From an uncultured Eubacteriales bacterium (GTDB lineage Bacteria > Bacillota > Clostridia > Oscillospirales > Acutalibacteraceae): DNA of 64,000 bases. A program made the translations under genes and the position numbers. This document shows positions 26,738 to 36,670 of this stretch, piece after piece; within the stretch, counting starts at the first letter, position 1; each line of letters begins with the position of its first letter. Where the stretch lies: the NCBI GenBank assembly GCA_900315875.1, contig ONAX01000003.1, positions 1 through 64,000 on the forward strand, in the 5' to 3' direction. The notes under the pieces are model-generated. The model saw nothing but the letters and a program-made list of their open reading frames with translations, did not search any database and was not told where the DNA came from.

Positions 26738-26831
26738 ATGTTGAAAAACATATTACGGTCAGACCATAGTTGTATTATTACTTATTGTTGGTTTGGTGGT
26801 AATTATAACTAATAAGAGAAAAAGTAAATAG
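26738..26831 (+). pseudogene. Possible frameshifted small membrane peptide gene
   Basis: An ATG at 26738 begins MLKNILRSDH and runs to a stop after about 24 codons. From 26766 another frame reads IVVLLLIVGLVVIITNKRKSK and stops at 26831: a clear single membrane helix with a basic tail but no start codon of its own. Removing one base around 26765 joins them into about 31 residues. It lies just downstream of the promoter at 26678. It could be a decayed gene or a sequence error; chance cannot be excluded at this length. Confidence 0.3.
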
Positions 26832-26886
26832 TTAATAGATGTTTCTGCATTTAGAGTCTGTATATCTGTGTAGAAAAGGTTGACGA

Positions 26887-26928
26887 GCCCCACTTTGCTT
26901 TGAAAAAAGCAGTGGGGTTAGATTTTTT
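26887..26928 (+). terminator. Intrinsic terminator
   Basis: CCCCAC...GCTTT pairs with AAAGC...GTGGGG (26888-26917) and is followed by TTAGATTTTTT. It ends the short transcript from the promoter at 26678. Confidence 0.75.
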
Positions 26929-27139
26929 CCGCCCTGGCGGCTCTGCCGCCAGTGCGAACCACAATTATTCAATATTCTCTATTTTCTCCTTCTTCCCACT
27001 TGACCGCGTGTTTCTGTGTAAATTCCGCACAAAAGAATAGGCAAAGTTGAAACTATATTATATAGATTTGCAAGAAAATCTGTGGCAATGTGTACAAAAA
27101 ATTAAATAAAAATTCTACTAAAATTAACAAAGAAATTGC
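26929..27139. other. Intergenic stretch before the S10 operon promoter
   Basis: No gene is seen. A GC-rich hairpin CTGGCGGC/GCCGCCAG (26934-26952) stands at the left, the rest is AT-rich. Confidence 0.5.
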
Positions 27140-27168
27140 TTGCAAAGTTTCGTCCTTTGTGTTATTAT
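27140..27168 (+). promoter_or_regulatory. Putative main promoter of the S10-spc-alpha operon
   Basis: TTGCAA (27140-27145) and TATTAT (27163-27168) with a 17-base spacer, about 300 bases before rpsJ. Confidence 0.65.
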
Positions 27169-27171
27169 AGA

Positions 27172-27473
27172 TGAGCAAGACTGCAACAGATATGCGATGA
27201 AGCGGGAGGTTGCGGCAGGTATTGCCGGTTTTTCCGTGGAGTATGTCCGATTTCAAACCGGGCGAAACGAATATTGTCAGGTATTGACTGCGCTTTCCTA
27301 TCGTGTGTAGTAGGAGAGCTGTGTCTTTCTGACTTTGCTTTTGTTTTTTCAGACCTCACCCGGATGATGTAATTTAATACAGAATCCGGTTTTTTAAATG
27401 GAAACAGGCGAAACACCCGGTGGGGTGTGAGGAAATGAAAACGTCCGCTAACTATTTTAAGGAGGCGATTTTA
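27172..27473 (+). promoter_or_regulatory. S10 operon leader with internal intrinsic terminator (attenuator)
   Basis: About 300 untranslated bases separate the promoter from rpsJ. The leader has a stem CGGCA/TGCCG around 27212-27229. An intrinsic terminator follows at 27360-27395: CCGGAT, a tandem G-A mismatch, TGTA, a 6-base loop, TACA, then ATCCGG and TTTTTT. This lies before the first ribosomal gene, so read-through must be controlled. An r-protein such as L4 is the classic effector in other bacteria; here that is inference. Confidence 0.55.
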
Positions 27474-27785
27474 GTGGCAGTCAAGGAAAAAATCAGGATA
27501 AGAATCAAGGGGTACGACCATCAGCTGGTTGACCAGTCCGCAGAAAAGATCGTTGCAACAGCAAAGCGCACAGGCGCTCGCGTATCGGGTCCGGTACCGC
27601 TCCCGACAGAGAAGCAGGTTGTAACAATCCTTCGTGCAGTACACAAGTACAAGGACAGCCGTGAGCAGTTCGAGACAAGAACCCACAAGAGACTTATCGA
27701 CATTCTCAGACCCTCAAACAAGACTGTTGAGGCTCTGCAGAGTCTGGAACTCCCTGCTGGTGTTGAAATAGAGATCAAGCTCTGA
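27474..27785 (+). CDS. rpsJ: 30S ribosomal protein S10
   Basis: First gene of the S10 operon; S10 sits in the head of the 30S subunit and also binds NusB in antitermination. The 103-aa protein has [46 protein letters not shown] and the long loop typical of S10. GTG 27474 is the start because AAGGAGGCGATTTTA precedes it and it gives the family's usual length. The frame stays open for 18 codons upstream, which would put the strong ribosome site inside the gene. Confidence 0.97.
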   Translation: MAVKEKIRIRIKGYDHQLVDQSAEKIVATAKRTGARVSGPVPLPTEKQVVTILRAVHKYKDSREQFETRTHKRLIDILRPSNKTVEALQSLELPAGVEIEIKL

Positions 27786-27852
27786 TTTAACCTACAAGCA
27801 GCCGGGGTCACGTCGGGAAACCGACCAATAACCTATCAAGGAGGAAACAAAA

Positions 27853-28548
27853 ATGCAAAAGGCAATCATCGGCAAGAAGATCGGTATGACACAGATCTTC
27901 GACGCAAAGGGCAACGTTGTCCCTGTAACCGTTGTCGAGGCTGGTCCGTGTGTAGTGGCTCAGATCAAGACGGTTGAAAACGACGGCTATGAGGCTGTAC
28001 AGATGGGCTACGGCGACATCAAGCTCAAGCTTCAGAACGGCTCGGGCAAGGGCAAGAGAGTAAGATCGGAAAAGTTCAAGAACGATCCGGTTAATATCAC
28101 AAAGCCGCTGCTCGGACACTTCAAGAAGAACGACATCGCTCCCAAGAGCACACTACGCGAGTTCAGATTCGACGATATCTCCGCTTACAACGTAGGCGAT
28201 ATCATCAAGGCTGACGTATTCGCAGAGGGCGACAAGATTGACGTAACAGGCAAGAGCAAAGGTAAGGGCTATGCTGGCGTAATCAAGCGCTGGAACTTCC
28301 AGAGACTCAAGGAAACCCACGGTTCTGGTCCTGTAGCACGTCACGGCGGTTCTATGGGCGCCTGCTCAACTCCTTCAAGAGTATGGAAGGGCAAGAAGAT
28401 GGCAGGTCACCTCGGAGCTGAGAGAGTTACTGTACAGAATCTCTCCGTTGTCAAGATCGACGCTGAGAATAATCTGATCGCTGTAAAGGGCGCAATTCCC
28501 GGCCCGAACGGCGGCATAGTTGTTATTCGCGACAGCGTTAAGGCGTAA
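27853..28548 (+). CDS. rplC: 50S ribosomal protein L3
   Basis: Early-assembly 50S protein that reaches the peptidyl transferase centre. The 231 aa begin [16 protein letters not shown] and contain the conserved [40 protein letters not shown] loop. The middle carries an extra charged insertion (about 60-90) relative to E. coli, as in many Clostridia. CAAGGAGGAAAC is the ribosome site. Confidence 0.98.
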   Translation: MQKAIIGKKIGMTQIFDAKGNVVPVTVVEAGPCVVAQIKTVENDGYEAVQMGYGDIKLKLQNGSGKGKRVRSEKFKNDPVNITKPLLGHFKKNDIAPKSTLREFRFDDISAYNVGDIIKADVFAEGDKIDVTGKSKGKGYAGVIKRWNFQRLKETHGSGPVARHGGSMGACSTPSRVWKGKKMAGHLGAERVTVQNLSVVKIDAENNLIAVKGAIPGPNGGIVVIRDSVKA

Positions 28549-28565
28549 GGGAAGGAGGAATAACA

Positions 28566-29189
28566 ATGCCTATTATAGATGTTCTCGATATGACGGGCGC
28601 AAAAGTCGGCGATGCAAATCTGTCCGAGTCCGTATTCGGTATAGAACCTAACACAGTTGTTATGCACCAGATGGTAGTAAACTATCTTGCAAATAACCGT
28701 CAGGGTACTCAGTCCGCGCTGACCCGTGCAGAGGTAAGCGGCGGCGGCAGAAAGCCCTGGAAGCAGAAGGGCACAGGCCACGCAAGACAGGGCTCAACAA
28801 GAGCACCGCAGTGGACACACGGCGGCGTTGTATTTGCACCAAAGCCCAGAAGCTATCGCTTCACAGTAAATAAAAAGGTAAGAAGGCTCGCAATGAAGTC
28901 TGCTTTCTCAAGCAAGCTCCAGGACAGCCAGCTCGTAGTAGTTGACAAGGTTTCTGTTGACAACTTCAGCACAAAGACGATCGCATCAATGCTTAAGGCG
29001 ATCGGCGCAGATAAAAAGGCACTGATCGTTCTTGATACAGCAGATACAAAGGTAGTAAACTCTGCCAGAAATATTCCGGGCGTAAAGACCGCACAGGTTA
29101 ACACCCTGAATGTATACGACATCATGAATGCTGACAAGCTCGTGATCGTTAAGGACGCTATCAGCAAGATCGAGGAGGTATACGCATGA
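28566..29189 (+). CDS. rplD: 50S ribosomal protein L4
   Basis: 50S protein lining the exit tunnel; in E. coli it represses its own operon. The 207-aa sequence has the tunnel loop [43 protein letters not shown]. The stop overlaps the start of rplW by four bases (ATGA). Whether it acts on the leader attenuator upstream is untested. Confidence 0.98.
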   Translation: MPIIDVLDMTGAKVGDANLSESVFGIEPNTVVMHQMVVNYLANNRQGTQSALTRAEVSGGGRKPWKQKGTGHARQGSTRAPQWTHGGVVFAPKPRSYRFTVNKKVRRLAMKSAFSSKLQDSQLVVVDKVSVDNFSTKTIASMLKAIGADKKALIVLDTADTKVVNSARNIPGVKTAQVNTLNVYDIMNADKLVIVKDAISKIEEVYA

Positions 29190-29479
29190 ATGCTCGTGAC
29201 ATCATCATAAGACCCATCATCACCGAGAAAACAATGATCGGCGTTGCAGAGGGCAAGAAATATACCTTCAAAGTTGATAAAAAGGCTACAAAGATCGATA
29301 TTGCAAGGGCAGTAGAGGAAATCTTCGGCGTGAAGGTAGCTAAGGTTAATACAGTTCACGTAAGAGGCCGTATGCGCCGTCAGGGCAGAACAGAGGGCTA
29401 TACCCCGTCCTGGAAGAAGGCATACGTTACCGTAACCGAGGACAGCAAGCCTATCGAGTTCTTTGAAGGCATGATGTAA
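29186..29479 (+). CDS. rplW: 50S ribosomal protein L23
   Basis: Protein at the tunnel exit that docks trigger factor and SRP. The 97 aa start [15 protein letters not shown] and include the loop [22 protein letters not shown]. The start overlaps rplD by four bases. The 97-base gap to rplB holds the hairpin GGAGAG/CTCTCC (29528-29546) but no gene. Confidence 0.97.
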   Translation: MNARDIIIRPIITEKTMIGVAEGKKYTFKVDKKATKIDIARAVEEIFGVKVAKVNTVHVRGRMRRQGRTEGYTPSWKKAYVTVTEDSKPIEFFEGMM

Positions 29480-29576
29480 GCCTGAAAACTTATACATTAT
29501 ATATGGTAAGTAAACAGGCAGAATGAATGGAGAGTTTGCCGCTCTCCGCAAAGCCATCATGAGGAGTGTGAAATAA

Positions 29577-30407
29577 ATGGCAATAAAGAATTATAAACCG
29601 ACTACACCGTCCAGAAGAAACATGTCGGTTGTAGATTATACGGTTCTTTCAAAGGTTGACCCGGAGAAAAGCCTCCTGGCACCGAAGAACAAGAAGTCCG
29701 GCCGTAACAGCTACGGCAGAATCACCGTTCGTCACAGAGGCGGCGGCAACAGAAAGAAGTACAGACTGATCGACTTCAAGCGCCGCAAGTTCGGCGTTGA
29801 GGCAGAGGTAAAAACCCTCGAGTACGATCCGAACAGAACAGCTCACATCGCTCTTATCGAGTACACCGACGGCACAAAGAGCTACATCCTGGCTCCTGTT
29901 GGTCTTAAGGTAGGCGACAAGGTTGTATCCGGTCCGGACGCTGATATCAAGGTAGGTAACGCTCTGCCGCTCGTTAATATTCCGATCGGTACATTCGTAC
30001 ACAATGTAGAGCTTTATCCCGGCAAGGGCGCACAGCTTGCAAGAAGTGCAGGCAACATGGCACAGCTCATGGCTAAGGAAAACAAGCTCGCACTGCTCAG
30101 ACTTCCTTCAGGTGAGCTGAGAAACGTTCCGGAGACCTGCATGGCTACCATCGGTCAGGTAAGCAACGTTGATCACTCTAACGTGAAGATCGGTAAGGCA
30201 GGACGTAAGCGCAACATGGGTTGGAGACCGACCGTAAGAGGTTCTGTCATGAACCCGAATGACCATCCGCACGGCGGTGGTGAGGGTAAATCCCCTGTTG
30301 GACGTCCGGGTCCTGTTACTCCGTGGGGCAAGCCTGCTCTCGGATATAAGACAAGAAAGAACACACGTTCCGATAAGCTTATCGTAAAGCGCAGAAACGG
30401 TAAGTAA
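29577..30407 (+). CDS. rplB: 50S ribosomal protein L2
   Basis: Highly conserved 50S protein needed for subunit joining and peptidyl transfer. The 276-aa protein contains [27 protein letters not shown] and the C-terminal [35 protein letters not shown] with the conserved His. GAGGAGTGTG is the ribosome site. Confidence 0.98.
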   Translation: MAIKNYKPTTPSRRNMSVVDYTVLSKVDPEKSLLAPKNKKSGRNSYGRITVRHRGGGNRKKYRLIDFKRRKFGVEAEVKTLEYDPNRTAHIALIEYTDGTKSYILAPVGLKVGDKVVSGPDADIKVGNALPLVNIPIGTFVHNVELYPGKGAQLARSAGNMAQLMAKENKLALLRLPSGELRNVPETCMATIGQVSNVDHSNVKIGKAGRKRNMGWRPTVRGSVMNPNDHPHGGGEGKSPVGRPGPVTPWGKPALGYKTRKNTRSDKLIVKRRNGK

Positions 30408-30432
30408 GGCATACAGAAAGGAGCTTTGAACA

Positions 30433-30705
30433 ATGAGCAGAAGCGTTAAAAAGGGTCCTTATGTACAGCCTAAGCTGTTAAAAAGGGTTCAGCAGATGAA
30501 CGAAACAGGCGAAAAGAAGATCCTCAAGACATGGAGCAGATCTTCAACAATATTCCCTGATTTTGTAGGTCATACATTTGCGGTCCATGACGGACGCAAG
30601 CACGTTCCGGTATATGTAACAGAGGATATGATCGGCCACAAGCTCGGTGAGTTTGCCCCGACCAGAACCTTCAAGGGTCATGCCGGAAGCAAGACATCAA
30701 AATAA
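30433..30705 (+). CDS. rpsS: 30S ribosomal protein S19
   Basis: Head protein of the 30S subunit that contacts S13 and tRNA. 90 aa, with [15 protein letters not shown] and [32 protein letters not shown]. Follows rplB by 25 bases with an AAAGGAG site. Confidence 0.97.
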   Translation: MSRSVKKGPYVQPKLLKRVQQMNETGEKKILKTWSRSSTIFPDFVGHTFAVHDGRKHVPVYVTEDMIGHKLGEFAPTRTFKGHAGSKTSK

Positions 30706-30725
30706 GCCGAAAGGAGTGTATGAAC

Positions 30726-31061
30726 ATGGAAGCAAGGGCAGAACTTAAATACGCCCGTATTTCACCCCGTAAGGTCCAGATCGTTCTTGACCTTATCCGC
30801 AATAAGCCGTGCGATTACGCAATGGCAGTTCTGAAGCATACACCCAAGGCTGCATGTGAGGATCTTGAAAAACTTCTCAAATCAGCAATGGCAAATGCAG
30901 AGAACAATCACAATATGGACAAAGACAGACTCTATGTAGCAGAATGCTACGTTGGTCAGGGTCCGATACTCAAGAGAATCCGTCCGAGAGCTCAGGGTCG
31001 TGCATACAGGATCGACAAAAAGACCTCGCACATCACACTGGTGCTCAAGGAGAAGGAATAA
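30726..31061 (+). CDS. rplV: 50S ribosomal protein L22
   Basis: Exit-tunnel protein of 111 aa beginning [27 protein letters not shown]; the beta-hairpin that enters the tunnel is [31 protein letters not shown] 30726 is chosen because AAGGAG lies 9 bases upstream; the ATG at 30720 would sit only three bases from it. Confidence 0.96.
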   Translation: MEARAELKYARISPRKVQIVLDLIRNKPCDYAMAVLKHTPKAACEDLEKLLKSAMANAENNHNMDKDRLYVAECYVGQGPILKRIRPRAQGRAYRIDKKTSHITLVLKEKE

Positions 31062-31079
31062 TCGACGGGAGGTAAAGGA

Positions 31080-31751
31080 ATGGGCCAGAAAGTAAATCCG
31101 CACGGTCTTCGTGTTGGTGTAATCAAGAATTGGGATTCACGTTGGTTTGTAAGCGATAAGGACTTCGGCGAAACTCTCGTTGAGGACTACAACCTCCGTA
31201 AGACTCTCAAAAAGCAGCTTGCAGCTGCCGGTGTTCCGAAGATCGAAATCGAGCGTGACGCCGCTAAAGTAAGAATTCACATTCACTGCGCAAAGCCGGG
31301 CATGGTAATCGGCAAGGGCGGCGCAGAAATCGAAAAGCTCCGCCTCCAGTGCGAGAAGATGCTCGGCAAGCCCGTAGCAATCAACATCGTTGAGGTAAGA
31401 AACCCCGATGTAAATGCACAGCTCATCGCAGAGAACGTAGCACAGCAGCTCGAAAAGAGAATTTCCTACCGTCGTGCTATGAAGTCCTGCATCGGCAGAG
31501 CAATGAGACTTAATGCAAGAGGTATCAAGATCATGTGCTCCGGTCGTCTCGGCGGCGCAGAAATCGCAAGAAGTGAGCAGTATCATGAGGGAACAATTCC
31601 GCTTCAGACCCTCAGAGCTGACATCGACTACGGCTTCGCAGAGGCTAATACAACCTATGGTATAATCGGTATCAAGGTATGGCTCTATAAGGGAGAGGTT
31701 CTCCACGAGAGCCGCAAGCCTCGCAGGGAAAGAGAAGGAGGCAGCAAGTAA
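31080..31751 (+). CDS. rpsC: 30S ribosomal protein S3
   Basis: mRNA-entry protein of the 30S subunit, 223 aa. [13 protein letters not shown] at the start, a KH domain with [13 protein letters not shown], and the C-terminal [31 protein letters not shown]. The stop is directly followed by the L16 start. Confidence 0.98.
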   Translation: MGQKVNPHGLRVGVIKNWDSRWFVSDKDFGETLVEDYNLRKTLKKQLAAAGVPKIEIERDAAKVRIHIHCAKPGMVIGKGGAEIEKLRLQCEKMLGKPVAINIVEVRNPDVNAQLIAENVAQQLEKRISYRRAMKSCIGRAMRLNARGIKIMCSGRLGGAEIARSEQYHEGTIPLQTLRADIDYGFAEANTTYGIIGIKVWLYKGEVLHESRKPRREREGGSK

Positions 31752-31752
31752 T

Positions 31753-32178
31753 ATGTTAATGCCTAAAAGAGTAAAGTACCGCAGAGTACACAGAGGCCGC
31801 ATGACCGGTAAGGCACTCAGAGGCAACAAGGTGTCCTACGGTGAATACGGCATTCAGGCTCTCGAGCCCGGTTGGATCACAGCTAACCAGATCGAAGCAG
31901 CCCGTATCGCTATGACACGTTACTGCAAGAGATTCGGTAAGGTATGGATCAAGATCTTCCCGGATAAGCCCGTAACAAAGAAGCCCGCTGAAGTTCGAAT
32001 GGGTTCCGGTAAAGGTTCACCCGAGTTCTGGGTAGCAGTTGTTAAGCCGGGCAGAGTAATGTTTGAGCTTGCAGGCGTTCCGGAGGAGACAGCAAGAGAG
32101 GCTCTTCGCCTTGCAGCTATGAAACTCCCCCTCAAGACAAAGTTTGTAACAAAGGCAGAAACGGAGGTTGATGAATAA
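31753..32178 (+). CDS. rplP: 50S ribosomal protein L16
   Basis: 50S protein near the A-site tRNA elbow, 141 aa. It starts in the usual way, [16 protein letters not shown], and contains [23 protein letters not shown]. The gene starts one base after the rpsC stop and its stop overlaps the rpmC ATG (TAATG), so translation is coupled through the three genes. Confidence 0.98.
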   Translation: MLMPKRVKYRRVHRGRMTGKALRGNKVSYGEYGIQALEPGWITANQIEAARIAMTRYCKRFGKVWIKIFPDKPVTKKPAEVRMGSGKGSPEFWVAVVKPGRVMFELAGVPEETAREALRLAAMKLPLKTKFVTKAETEVDE

Positions 32179-32378
32179 TGAAGGCTTCAGAACTCAGAGA
32201 AATGACAAATGCAGAGCTTGAAAATAAGCTCGAAAGCCTCAAAAAGGAACTTTTCAACCTGCGCTTCCAGCTTACAATCAACCAGCTTGAAAACCCGATG
32301 CGCATCAAGGCCGTAAAGAAGGATATCGCAAGAGTACAGACCGTTATCCGTCAGAACGAGCTCAGTGAGCAGGCATAA
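32178..32378 (+). CDS. rpmC: 50S ribosomal protein L29
   Basis: Small two-helix protein at the tunnel exit, 66 aa, with [23 protein letters not shown] and [18 protein letters not shown]. Its start overlaps the rplP stop by one base. Confidence 0.97.
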   Translation: MKASELREMTNAELENKLESLKKELFNLRFQLTINQLENPMRIKAVKKDIARVQTVIRQNELSEQA

Positions 32379-32398
32379 GGGGAAGGAGGAGACGAACT

Positions 32399-32653
32399 TT
32401 GGAAAGAAACCTTAGAAAGACCAACGTCGGCAAGGTAGTCAGCGACAAGATGGACAAGACAGTCGTTGTTGCAATTCAGGACAGCGTAAAGCATCCGCTG
32501 TACAACAAGATTATCAAGCGCACAAGAAGGCTCAAGGTTCACGATGAGAATAACGAGTGTAAAGTAGGCGACAGAGTACGCATTATGGAAACTCGTCCGC
32601 TCTCCAAGGACAAGAGATGGCGTTTAGTAGAGATAATAGAGAGGGCTAAATAA
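32399..32653 (+). CDS. rpsQ: 30S ribosomal protein S17
   Basis: 16S-binding OB-fold protein, 84 aa: [21 protein letters not shown] and [35 protein letters not shown] is the start, with GGAAGGAGGAGAC upstream. Confidence 0.97.
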   Translation: MERNLRKTNVGKVVSDKMDKTVVVAIQDSVKHPLYNKIIKRTRRLKVHDENNECKVGDRVRIMETRPLSKDKRWRLVEIIERAK

Positions 32654-32680
32654 TCTGCCCGTGAAAAGGAGGAACGCACT

Positions 32681-33049
32681 GTGATACAGCAGCAGACCTA
32701 CCTCAAGGTTGCCGACAATACCGGCGCAAAGGAGCTCATGTGCATCAGAGTTCTTGGCGGTACAGGCAGGAGGTACGCAAATATAGGCGACGTTGTGGTT
32801 GCTTCGGTTAAAAAAGCAGCACCCGGCGGCGTTGTTAAGAAGGGCGACGTAGTAAAGGCAGTAATTGTACGTTCTGCAAAAGGCGTTCGCCGTGACGACG
32901 GCACATACATCCGTTTCGATGAGAATGCAGCCGTTATTATCAAGGAAGACAAAAACCCGAGGGGTACCCGTATTTTCGGGCCGGTTGCAAGAGAGCTTCG
33001 TGACCATGATTACATGAAGATCCTCTCCCTTGCTCCCGAGGTACTTTGA
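32681..33049 (+). CDS. rplN: 50S ribosomal protein L14
   Basis: Interface protein of the 50S subunit, target of RsfS in other bacteria. 122 aa with [27 protein letters not shown] and the conserved [29 protein letters not shown] start with AAAAGGAGGAAC upstream. Confidence 0.98.
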   Translation: MIQQQTYLKVADNTGAKELMCIRVLGGTGRRYANIGDVVVASVKKAAPGGVVKKGDVVKAVIVRSAKGVRRDDGTYIRFDENAAVIIKEDKNPRGTRIFGPVARELRDHDYMKILSLAPEVL

Positions 33050-33063
33050 TGGAGGTGCAGACA

Positions 33064-33384
33064 ATGATAAAGAAGGTTCATGTAAAAACAGGCGATACAG
33101 TCGTTGTTCTGTCCGGCCGTGAAAAGGGCAAAAAGGGTAAGGTTCTCGCAGTAAGCCCCAAGGAAGGCAAGGTCATCGTAGAGAAGGTAAACCTTGTAAA
33201 GAAGCACGTCAAGCCCCGCAGAATGGGTGAGCAGGGCGGCATCGTCGAAGCAGAGGGCGCTATGTACGCTTCCAAGGTACAGATAGTTTGTCCGCGCTGC
33301 GGCAAGGCAACAAGAATTGCCCACAAGATTCTCGAGGATGGCACCAAGGATCGCATTTGCAAAAAGTGCGGCGAGGCGCTTTAA
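33064..33384 (+). CDS. rplX: 50S ribosomal protein L24 with zinc-ribbon-like C-terminus
   Basis: Assembly-initiator protein of the 50S subunit, 106 aa. A KOW motif is seen in VKTGDTVVVLSGREKGKKGKVL. The C-terminus has two CXXC pairs, CPRC and CKKC, 25-30 residues apart, which can bind zinc. ATG 33064 follows GGAGGTGCAGACA; the reading frame from 33046 overlaps rplN but lacks a site of its own. Confidence 0.96.
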   Translation: MIKKVHVKTGDTVVVLSGREKGKKGKVLAVSPKEGKVIVEKVNLVKKHVKPRRMGEQGGIVEAEGAMYASKVQIVCPRCGKATRIAHKILEDGTKDRICKKCGEAL

Positions 33385-33398
33385 GGAGGTAAACTTTC

Positions 33399-33938
33399 AT
33401 GGCAAGACTTAAAGATTTCTATGTAAAGGAAGCTGCTCCTGCTCTTATGAAGAAGTTCTCCTACAAGAGCGTAATGCAGATTCCGAAGCTTGACAAAATC
33501 GTCATCAACGTTGGTGCCGGTGAAGCAAGAGAAAATTCAAAGGCTATTGACGCCATTTCAGGCGATCTTGCAGCTATTACAGGTCAGAAGCCGATGGTTT
33601 GCAAGGCTAAGAAGTCAGTAGCAAACTTCAAGCTCAGAGAGGGCATGCCGATAGGCGTAAAGGTTACGCTCAGAGGCGACAAGATGTATGAGTTCATGGA
33701 CAGACTCTTCAATGTAGCTCTTCCGAGAGTACGTGACTTCCGCGGAATCAACCCGAATTCCTTCGACGGCCGTGGTAACTACAACATGGGTCTGAAGGAA
33801 CAGCTTATCTTCCCTGAGATCGATTTCGATAAGGTAGATAAGGTTCGCGGTATGGATATTTGCTTTGTAACAACAGCTACAACAGACGAAGAGGCTCGTG
33901 AGCTTCTCACGCTGATGGGCGCACCGTTTGCGAAATAA
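33399..33938 (+). CDS. rplE: 50S ribosomal protein L5
   Basis: 5S rRNA-binding protein of 179 aa with [51 protein letters not shown] and [29 protein letters not shown] is the ribosome site. Confidence 0.98.
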   Translation: MARLKDFYVKEAAPALMKKFSYKSVMQIPKLDKIVINVGAGEARENSKAIDAISGDLAAITGQKPMVCKAKKSVANFKLREGMPIGVKVTLRGDKMYEFMDRLFNVALPRVRDFRGINPNSFDGRGNYNMGLKEQLIFPEIDFDKVDKVRGMDICFVTTATTDEEARELLTLMGAPFAK

Positions 33939-33950
33939 GGAGGGATAGTC

Positions 33951-34136
33951 GTGGCTAAAACATCGATGAAGGTAAAACAGCAGAGAGAACCCAAGTTCTC
34001 TACCCGTGCATACAACAGATGCAAGATCTGCGGCAGACCTCATGCTTATCTCCGTAAGTACGGCATTTGCCGTATCTGCTTCAGAGAGCTTGCTTACAAA
34101 GGCGAGATCCCGGGCGTGAAGAAGGCAAGCTGGTAA
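33951..34136 (+). CDS. rpsZ: 30S ribosomal protein S14 type Z
   Basis: Short zinc-binding form of S14, 61 aa, with four cysteines in CKICGRPH and CRICFRELA and the end [14 protein letters not shown] start after GGAGGGATAGTC. Confidence 0.97.
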   Translation: MAKTSMKVKQQREPKFSTRAYNRCKICGRPHAYLRKYGICRICFRELAYKGEIPGVKKASW

Positions 34137-34161
34137 GGCTAAATAAGGAGGTAAACCGATA

Positions 34162-34560
34162 ATGCAGATTACAGATGCTATCGCAGATCTGCTTACGAGA
34201 ATTCGTAACGCAAATACTGCAAAACATGATACAGTAGAGGTTCCTGCTTCAAACATCAAGAAGGCTATCGTTCAGATCCTTCTCGACGAGGGTTACATCA
34301 AGAGCTTTACGGTTGTTGATGACGGCAAGCAGGGCATAATCAAGATCGCACTCAAGTACGGCGAGGGCAAGACCCCGGTTATCACCGGTCTGAGAAGAGT
34401 CAGCAAGCCCGGTCTTCGTATTTACAGCGACGTAGAAAATATGCCGAAGGTTATGAAGGGTCTCGGCGTTGCTATCATTTCCACATCCAAGGGCGTTATG
34501 ACTGATCGTCAGGCTCGCAAGGAAAATGTTGGCGGCGAGGTTCTCGCATACATTTGGTAA
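34162..34560 (+). CDS. rpsH: 30S ribosomal protein S8
   Basis: 16S-binding protein of 132 aa; in E. coli it represses the spc operon. [28 protein letters not shown] at the start and [27 protein letters not shown] at the end are typical. TAAGGAGGTAAACC upstream. Confidence 0.98.
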   Translation: MQITDAIADLLTRIRNANTAKHDTVEVPASNIKKAIVQILLDEGYIKSFTVVDDGKQGIIKIALKYGEGKTPVITGLRRVSKPGLRIYSDVENMPKVMKGLGVAIISTSKGVMTDRQARKENVGGEVLAYIW

Positions 34561-34574
34561 TGGGGGTACGATAA

Positions 34575-35120
34575 ATGTCTCGAATTGGAAGAAAACCCGT
34601 AAATATTCCCGCCGGCGTTGAGGTTAAGATCAATGACGGTGAAATCACGGTAAAGGGCCCCAAGGGCACACTTACCCAGAAATATCATCCGAACATGGAA
34701 GTCAAGGTTGAGGGCAACGAAATCATCGTTAGCCGTCCGAACGACGAAAAGCTCAACCGTTCACTTCACGGACTTACCCGTTCAAACATCCACAACATGG
34801 TTGTAGGTGTTACAGAGGGCTTCCAGAAGGAGCTCGACGTAAACGGCGTCGGCTACCGTGTACAGAAGCAGGGCAAAAACCTTGTTATGAACCTGGGTTA
34901 TTCACATCAGGTAATAGTATCCGATAATGATGACATCACAATCGAAGCTCCGACTCCGAACAAGATCATCATCAAGGGTATCGACAAGCAGAAGGTCGGC
35001 CAGTTTGCTGCGGAAGTAAGAGAAAAGCGTCCGCCGGAGCCTTATAAGGGCAAGGGCATCAAGTATGTTGACGAAGTCATCCGCCGCAAGGAAGGTAAAG
35101 CCGGTAAGGGTAAGAAGTAA
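34575..35120 (+). CDS. rplF: 50S ribosomal protein L6
   Basis: Two-domain protein at the base of the L7/L12 stalk, 181 aa: MSRIGRKPVNIPAGVEV at the start and KQKVGQFAAEVREKRPPEPYKGKGIKYVDEVIRRKEGKAG at the end. Confidence 0.98.
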   Translation: MSRIGRKPVNIPAGVEVKINDGEITVKGPKGTLTQKYHPNMEVKVEGNEIIVSRPNDEKLNRSLHGLTRSNIHNMVVGVTEGFQKELDVNGVGYRVQKQGKNLVMNLGYSHQVIVSDNDDITIEAPTPNKIIIKGIDKQKVGQFAAEVREKRPPEPYKGKGIKYVDEVIRRKEGKAGKGKK

Positions 35121-35138
35121 TAAAGGAGTGAATCAACC

Positions 35139-35498
35139 ATGGTTAAAAAGTCTGATACAAATAAAGCCAGACTTACTCGTCACAAGAGGGTCAGAGGTAA
35201 GATCAGCGGTACTGCAGATCGTCCCCGCCTTAATGTTTTCCGCTCCACAAACAACATTTATGCTCAGATCATCGATGATGTAAAGGGCGTAACACTTGCT
35301 GCAGCTTCCACGCTGGACAAGGAAATCGAGGGTAACGGCGGAAACAAGGAAGCTGCCCGCAAGGTTGGCGCTCTCATCGCTAAGAGAGCTGCTGATAAGG
35401 GCATTACAGACGTAGTTTTTGACAGAGGCGGATATATTTTCCACGGCCGTGTCAAGGAACTCGCAGAGGGCGCTCGCGAGGGCGGCCTGAAGTTCTAA
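35139..35498 (+). CDS. rplR: 50S ribosomal protein L18
   Basis: 5S rRNA-binding protein, 119 aa, with [34 protein letters not shown] and [25 protein letters not shown]. Confidence 0.97.
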   Translation: MVKKSDTNKARLTRHKRVRGKISGTADRPRLNVFRSTNNIYAQIIDDVKGVTLAAASTLDKEIEGNGGNKEAARKVGALIAKRAADKGITDVVFDRGGYIFHGRVKELAEGAREGGLKF

Positions 35499-35514
35499 GT
35501 AAGGAGGAGTAACT

Positions 35515-36012
35515 TTGGCTATCATCGACGGATCTACATTAGATATGAAGGAGCACGTAGTTGCTATCAACCGTGTTTCTAAAACAGTAAAGGGCGGTCG
35601 TATCTACAAGTTTGCCGCTCTCGTTGTAGTCGGCGACGGCAACGGCACGGTAGGCTTCGGAATCGGCAAGGCCGGTGAAGTTCCGGATGCAATCCGCAAG
35701 GGCATCGAAGATGCAAAGAAGAACCTGATGAAGGTTTCTCTTAAGGGCACAACGATTCCCCACGAGGTAATGGGCGTTTACGGCGCAGGCAAGGTTCTTA
35801 TGAAGCCCGCTGCTCCCGGTACCGGTGTTATCGCCGGCGGTCCGGTTCGTGCAGTAATCGAGGCTGTAGGAATCAAGGATATCAGAACGAAGGCTCTTCG
35901 CTCAAACAACCCCTGCAACGTAGTTCGTGCTACACTCGCAGGTCTTCAGAGCCTCAGAACAGCGGACGAGGTTGCAGCCGTTCGTGGTAAAACAGCAAAG
36001 GAAATCTTATAA
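35515..36012 (+). CDS. rpsE: 30S ribosomal protein S5
   Basis: Accuracy-determining 30S protein of 165 aa. [46 protein letters not shown] and the [22 protein letters not shown] segment are diagnostic. TTG start after AAGGAGGAGTAAC. Confidence 0.97.
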   Translation: MAIIDGSTLDMKEHVVAINRVSKTVKGGRIYKFAALVVVGDGNGTVGFGIGKAGEVPDAIRKGIEDAKKNLMKVSLKGTTIPHEVMGVYGAGKVLMKPAAPGTGVIAGGPVRAVIEAVGIKDIRTKALRSNNPCNVVRATLAGLQSLRTADEVAAVRGKTAKEIL

Positions 36013-36030
36013 TATTGGGAGGAAAGCAAT

Positions 36031-36210
36031 ATGGCACAGCTCAAAATTACTCTGAAAAAGAGTTTGATCGGCAGACCGAAGGACCAGATTGCTACTGCTC
36101 AGTCTCTCGGACTCAGAAAGCCGGGAAACACTGCGGTTCAGCCCGATAACATCCAGACCAGAGGTAAGGTGGCAAAGATCAGCCATCTCATCGAGGTTTC
36201 GGAAGCTTAA
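36031..36210 (+). CDS. rpmD: 50S ribosomal protein L30
   Basis: Short 59-aa gene between rpsE and rplO in its usual place. The translation starts MAQLKITLKKSLIGRPKDQ and has the typical SLGLRKPGNTAVQPDN segment before ending SHLIEVSEA. TTGGGAGGAAAG is the ribosome site. Confidence 0.96.
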   Translation: MAQLKITLKKSLIGRPKDQIATAQSLGLRKPGNTAVQPDNIQTRGKVAKISHLIEVSEA

Positions 36211-36228
36211 TAGGGGAGGTGCGATAAA

Positions 36229-36669
36229 ATGAATTTGCACGAACTTTCACCTGCTGAGGGCTCAACAAAGTCCTCCAGAAGAATAGGCAGAGGCCACGGC
36301 TCAGGCTGGGGCAAGACAGCAGGCAAGGGTCATAAGGGTCAGAAGGCTCGTTCGGGCGGCAGCATCCGTCCCGGTTTTGAAGGCGGTCAGATGCCGCTTC
36401 AGAGACGTATTCCGAAGAGAGGTTTCAACAATATCTTTGCTAAGAAGATCGTTTCTGTAAACGTTGGTTCTCTTGAGGTATTCGAGGACGGCGCTGAGGT
36501 AACAGCAGCAGCTCTTATCGAAAAGGGTATCATCAAGAAGGAATACGACGGTGTAAAGATCCTCGCCGGCGGCAAGCTTTCAAAGAAGCTGGATGTCAAG
36601 GCATCAGCATTCTCGGAGACAGCAAAGCAGAAGATCGAAGCTGCGGGAGGAAAGGCAGAGGTGATCTGA
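36229..36669 (+). CDS. rplO: 50S ribosomal protein L15
   Basis: 146-aa 50S assembly protein with the basic glycine-rich start [28 protein letters not shown] and the [17 protein letters not shown] motif. The last gene before secY; the stop is two bases from the secY TTG. Confidence 0.97.
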   Translation: MNLHELSPAEGSTKSSRRIGRGHGSGWGKTAGKGHKGQKARSGGSIRPGFEGGQMPLQRRIPKRGFNNIFAKKIVSVNVGSLEVFEDGAEVTAAALIEKGIIKKEYDGVKILAGGKLSKKLDVKASAFSETAKQKIEAAGGKAEVI

Positions 36670-36670
36670 T

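Noticed and set aside
27420..27473. N-terminal extension of S10
   Set aside because: The extended start has only a weak site, and the strong AAGGAGG would then lie inside the gene; family length supports GTG 27474.
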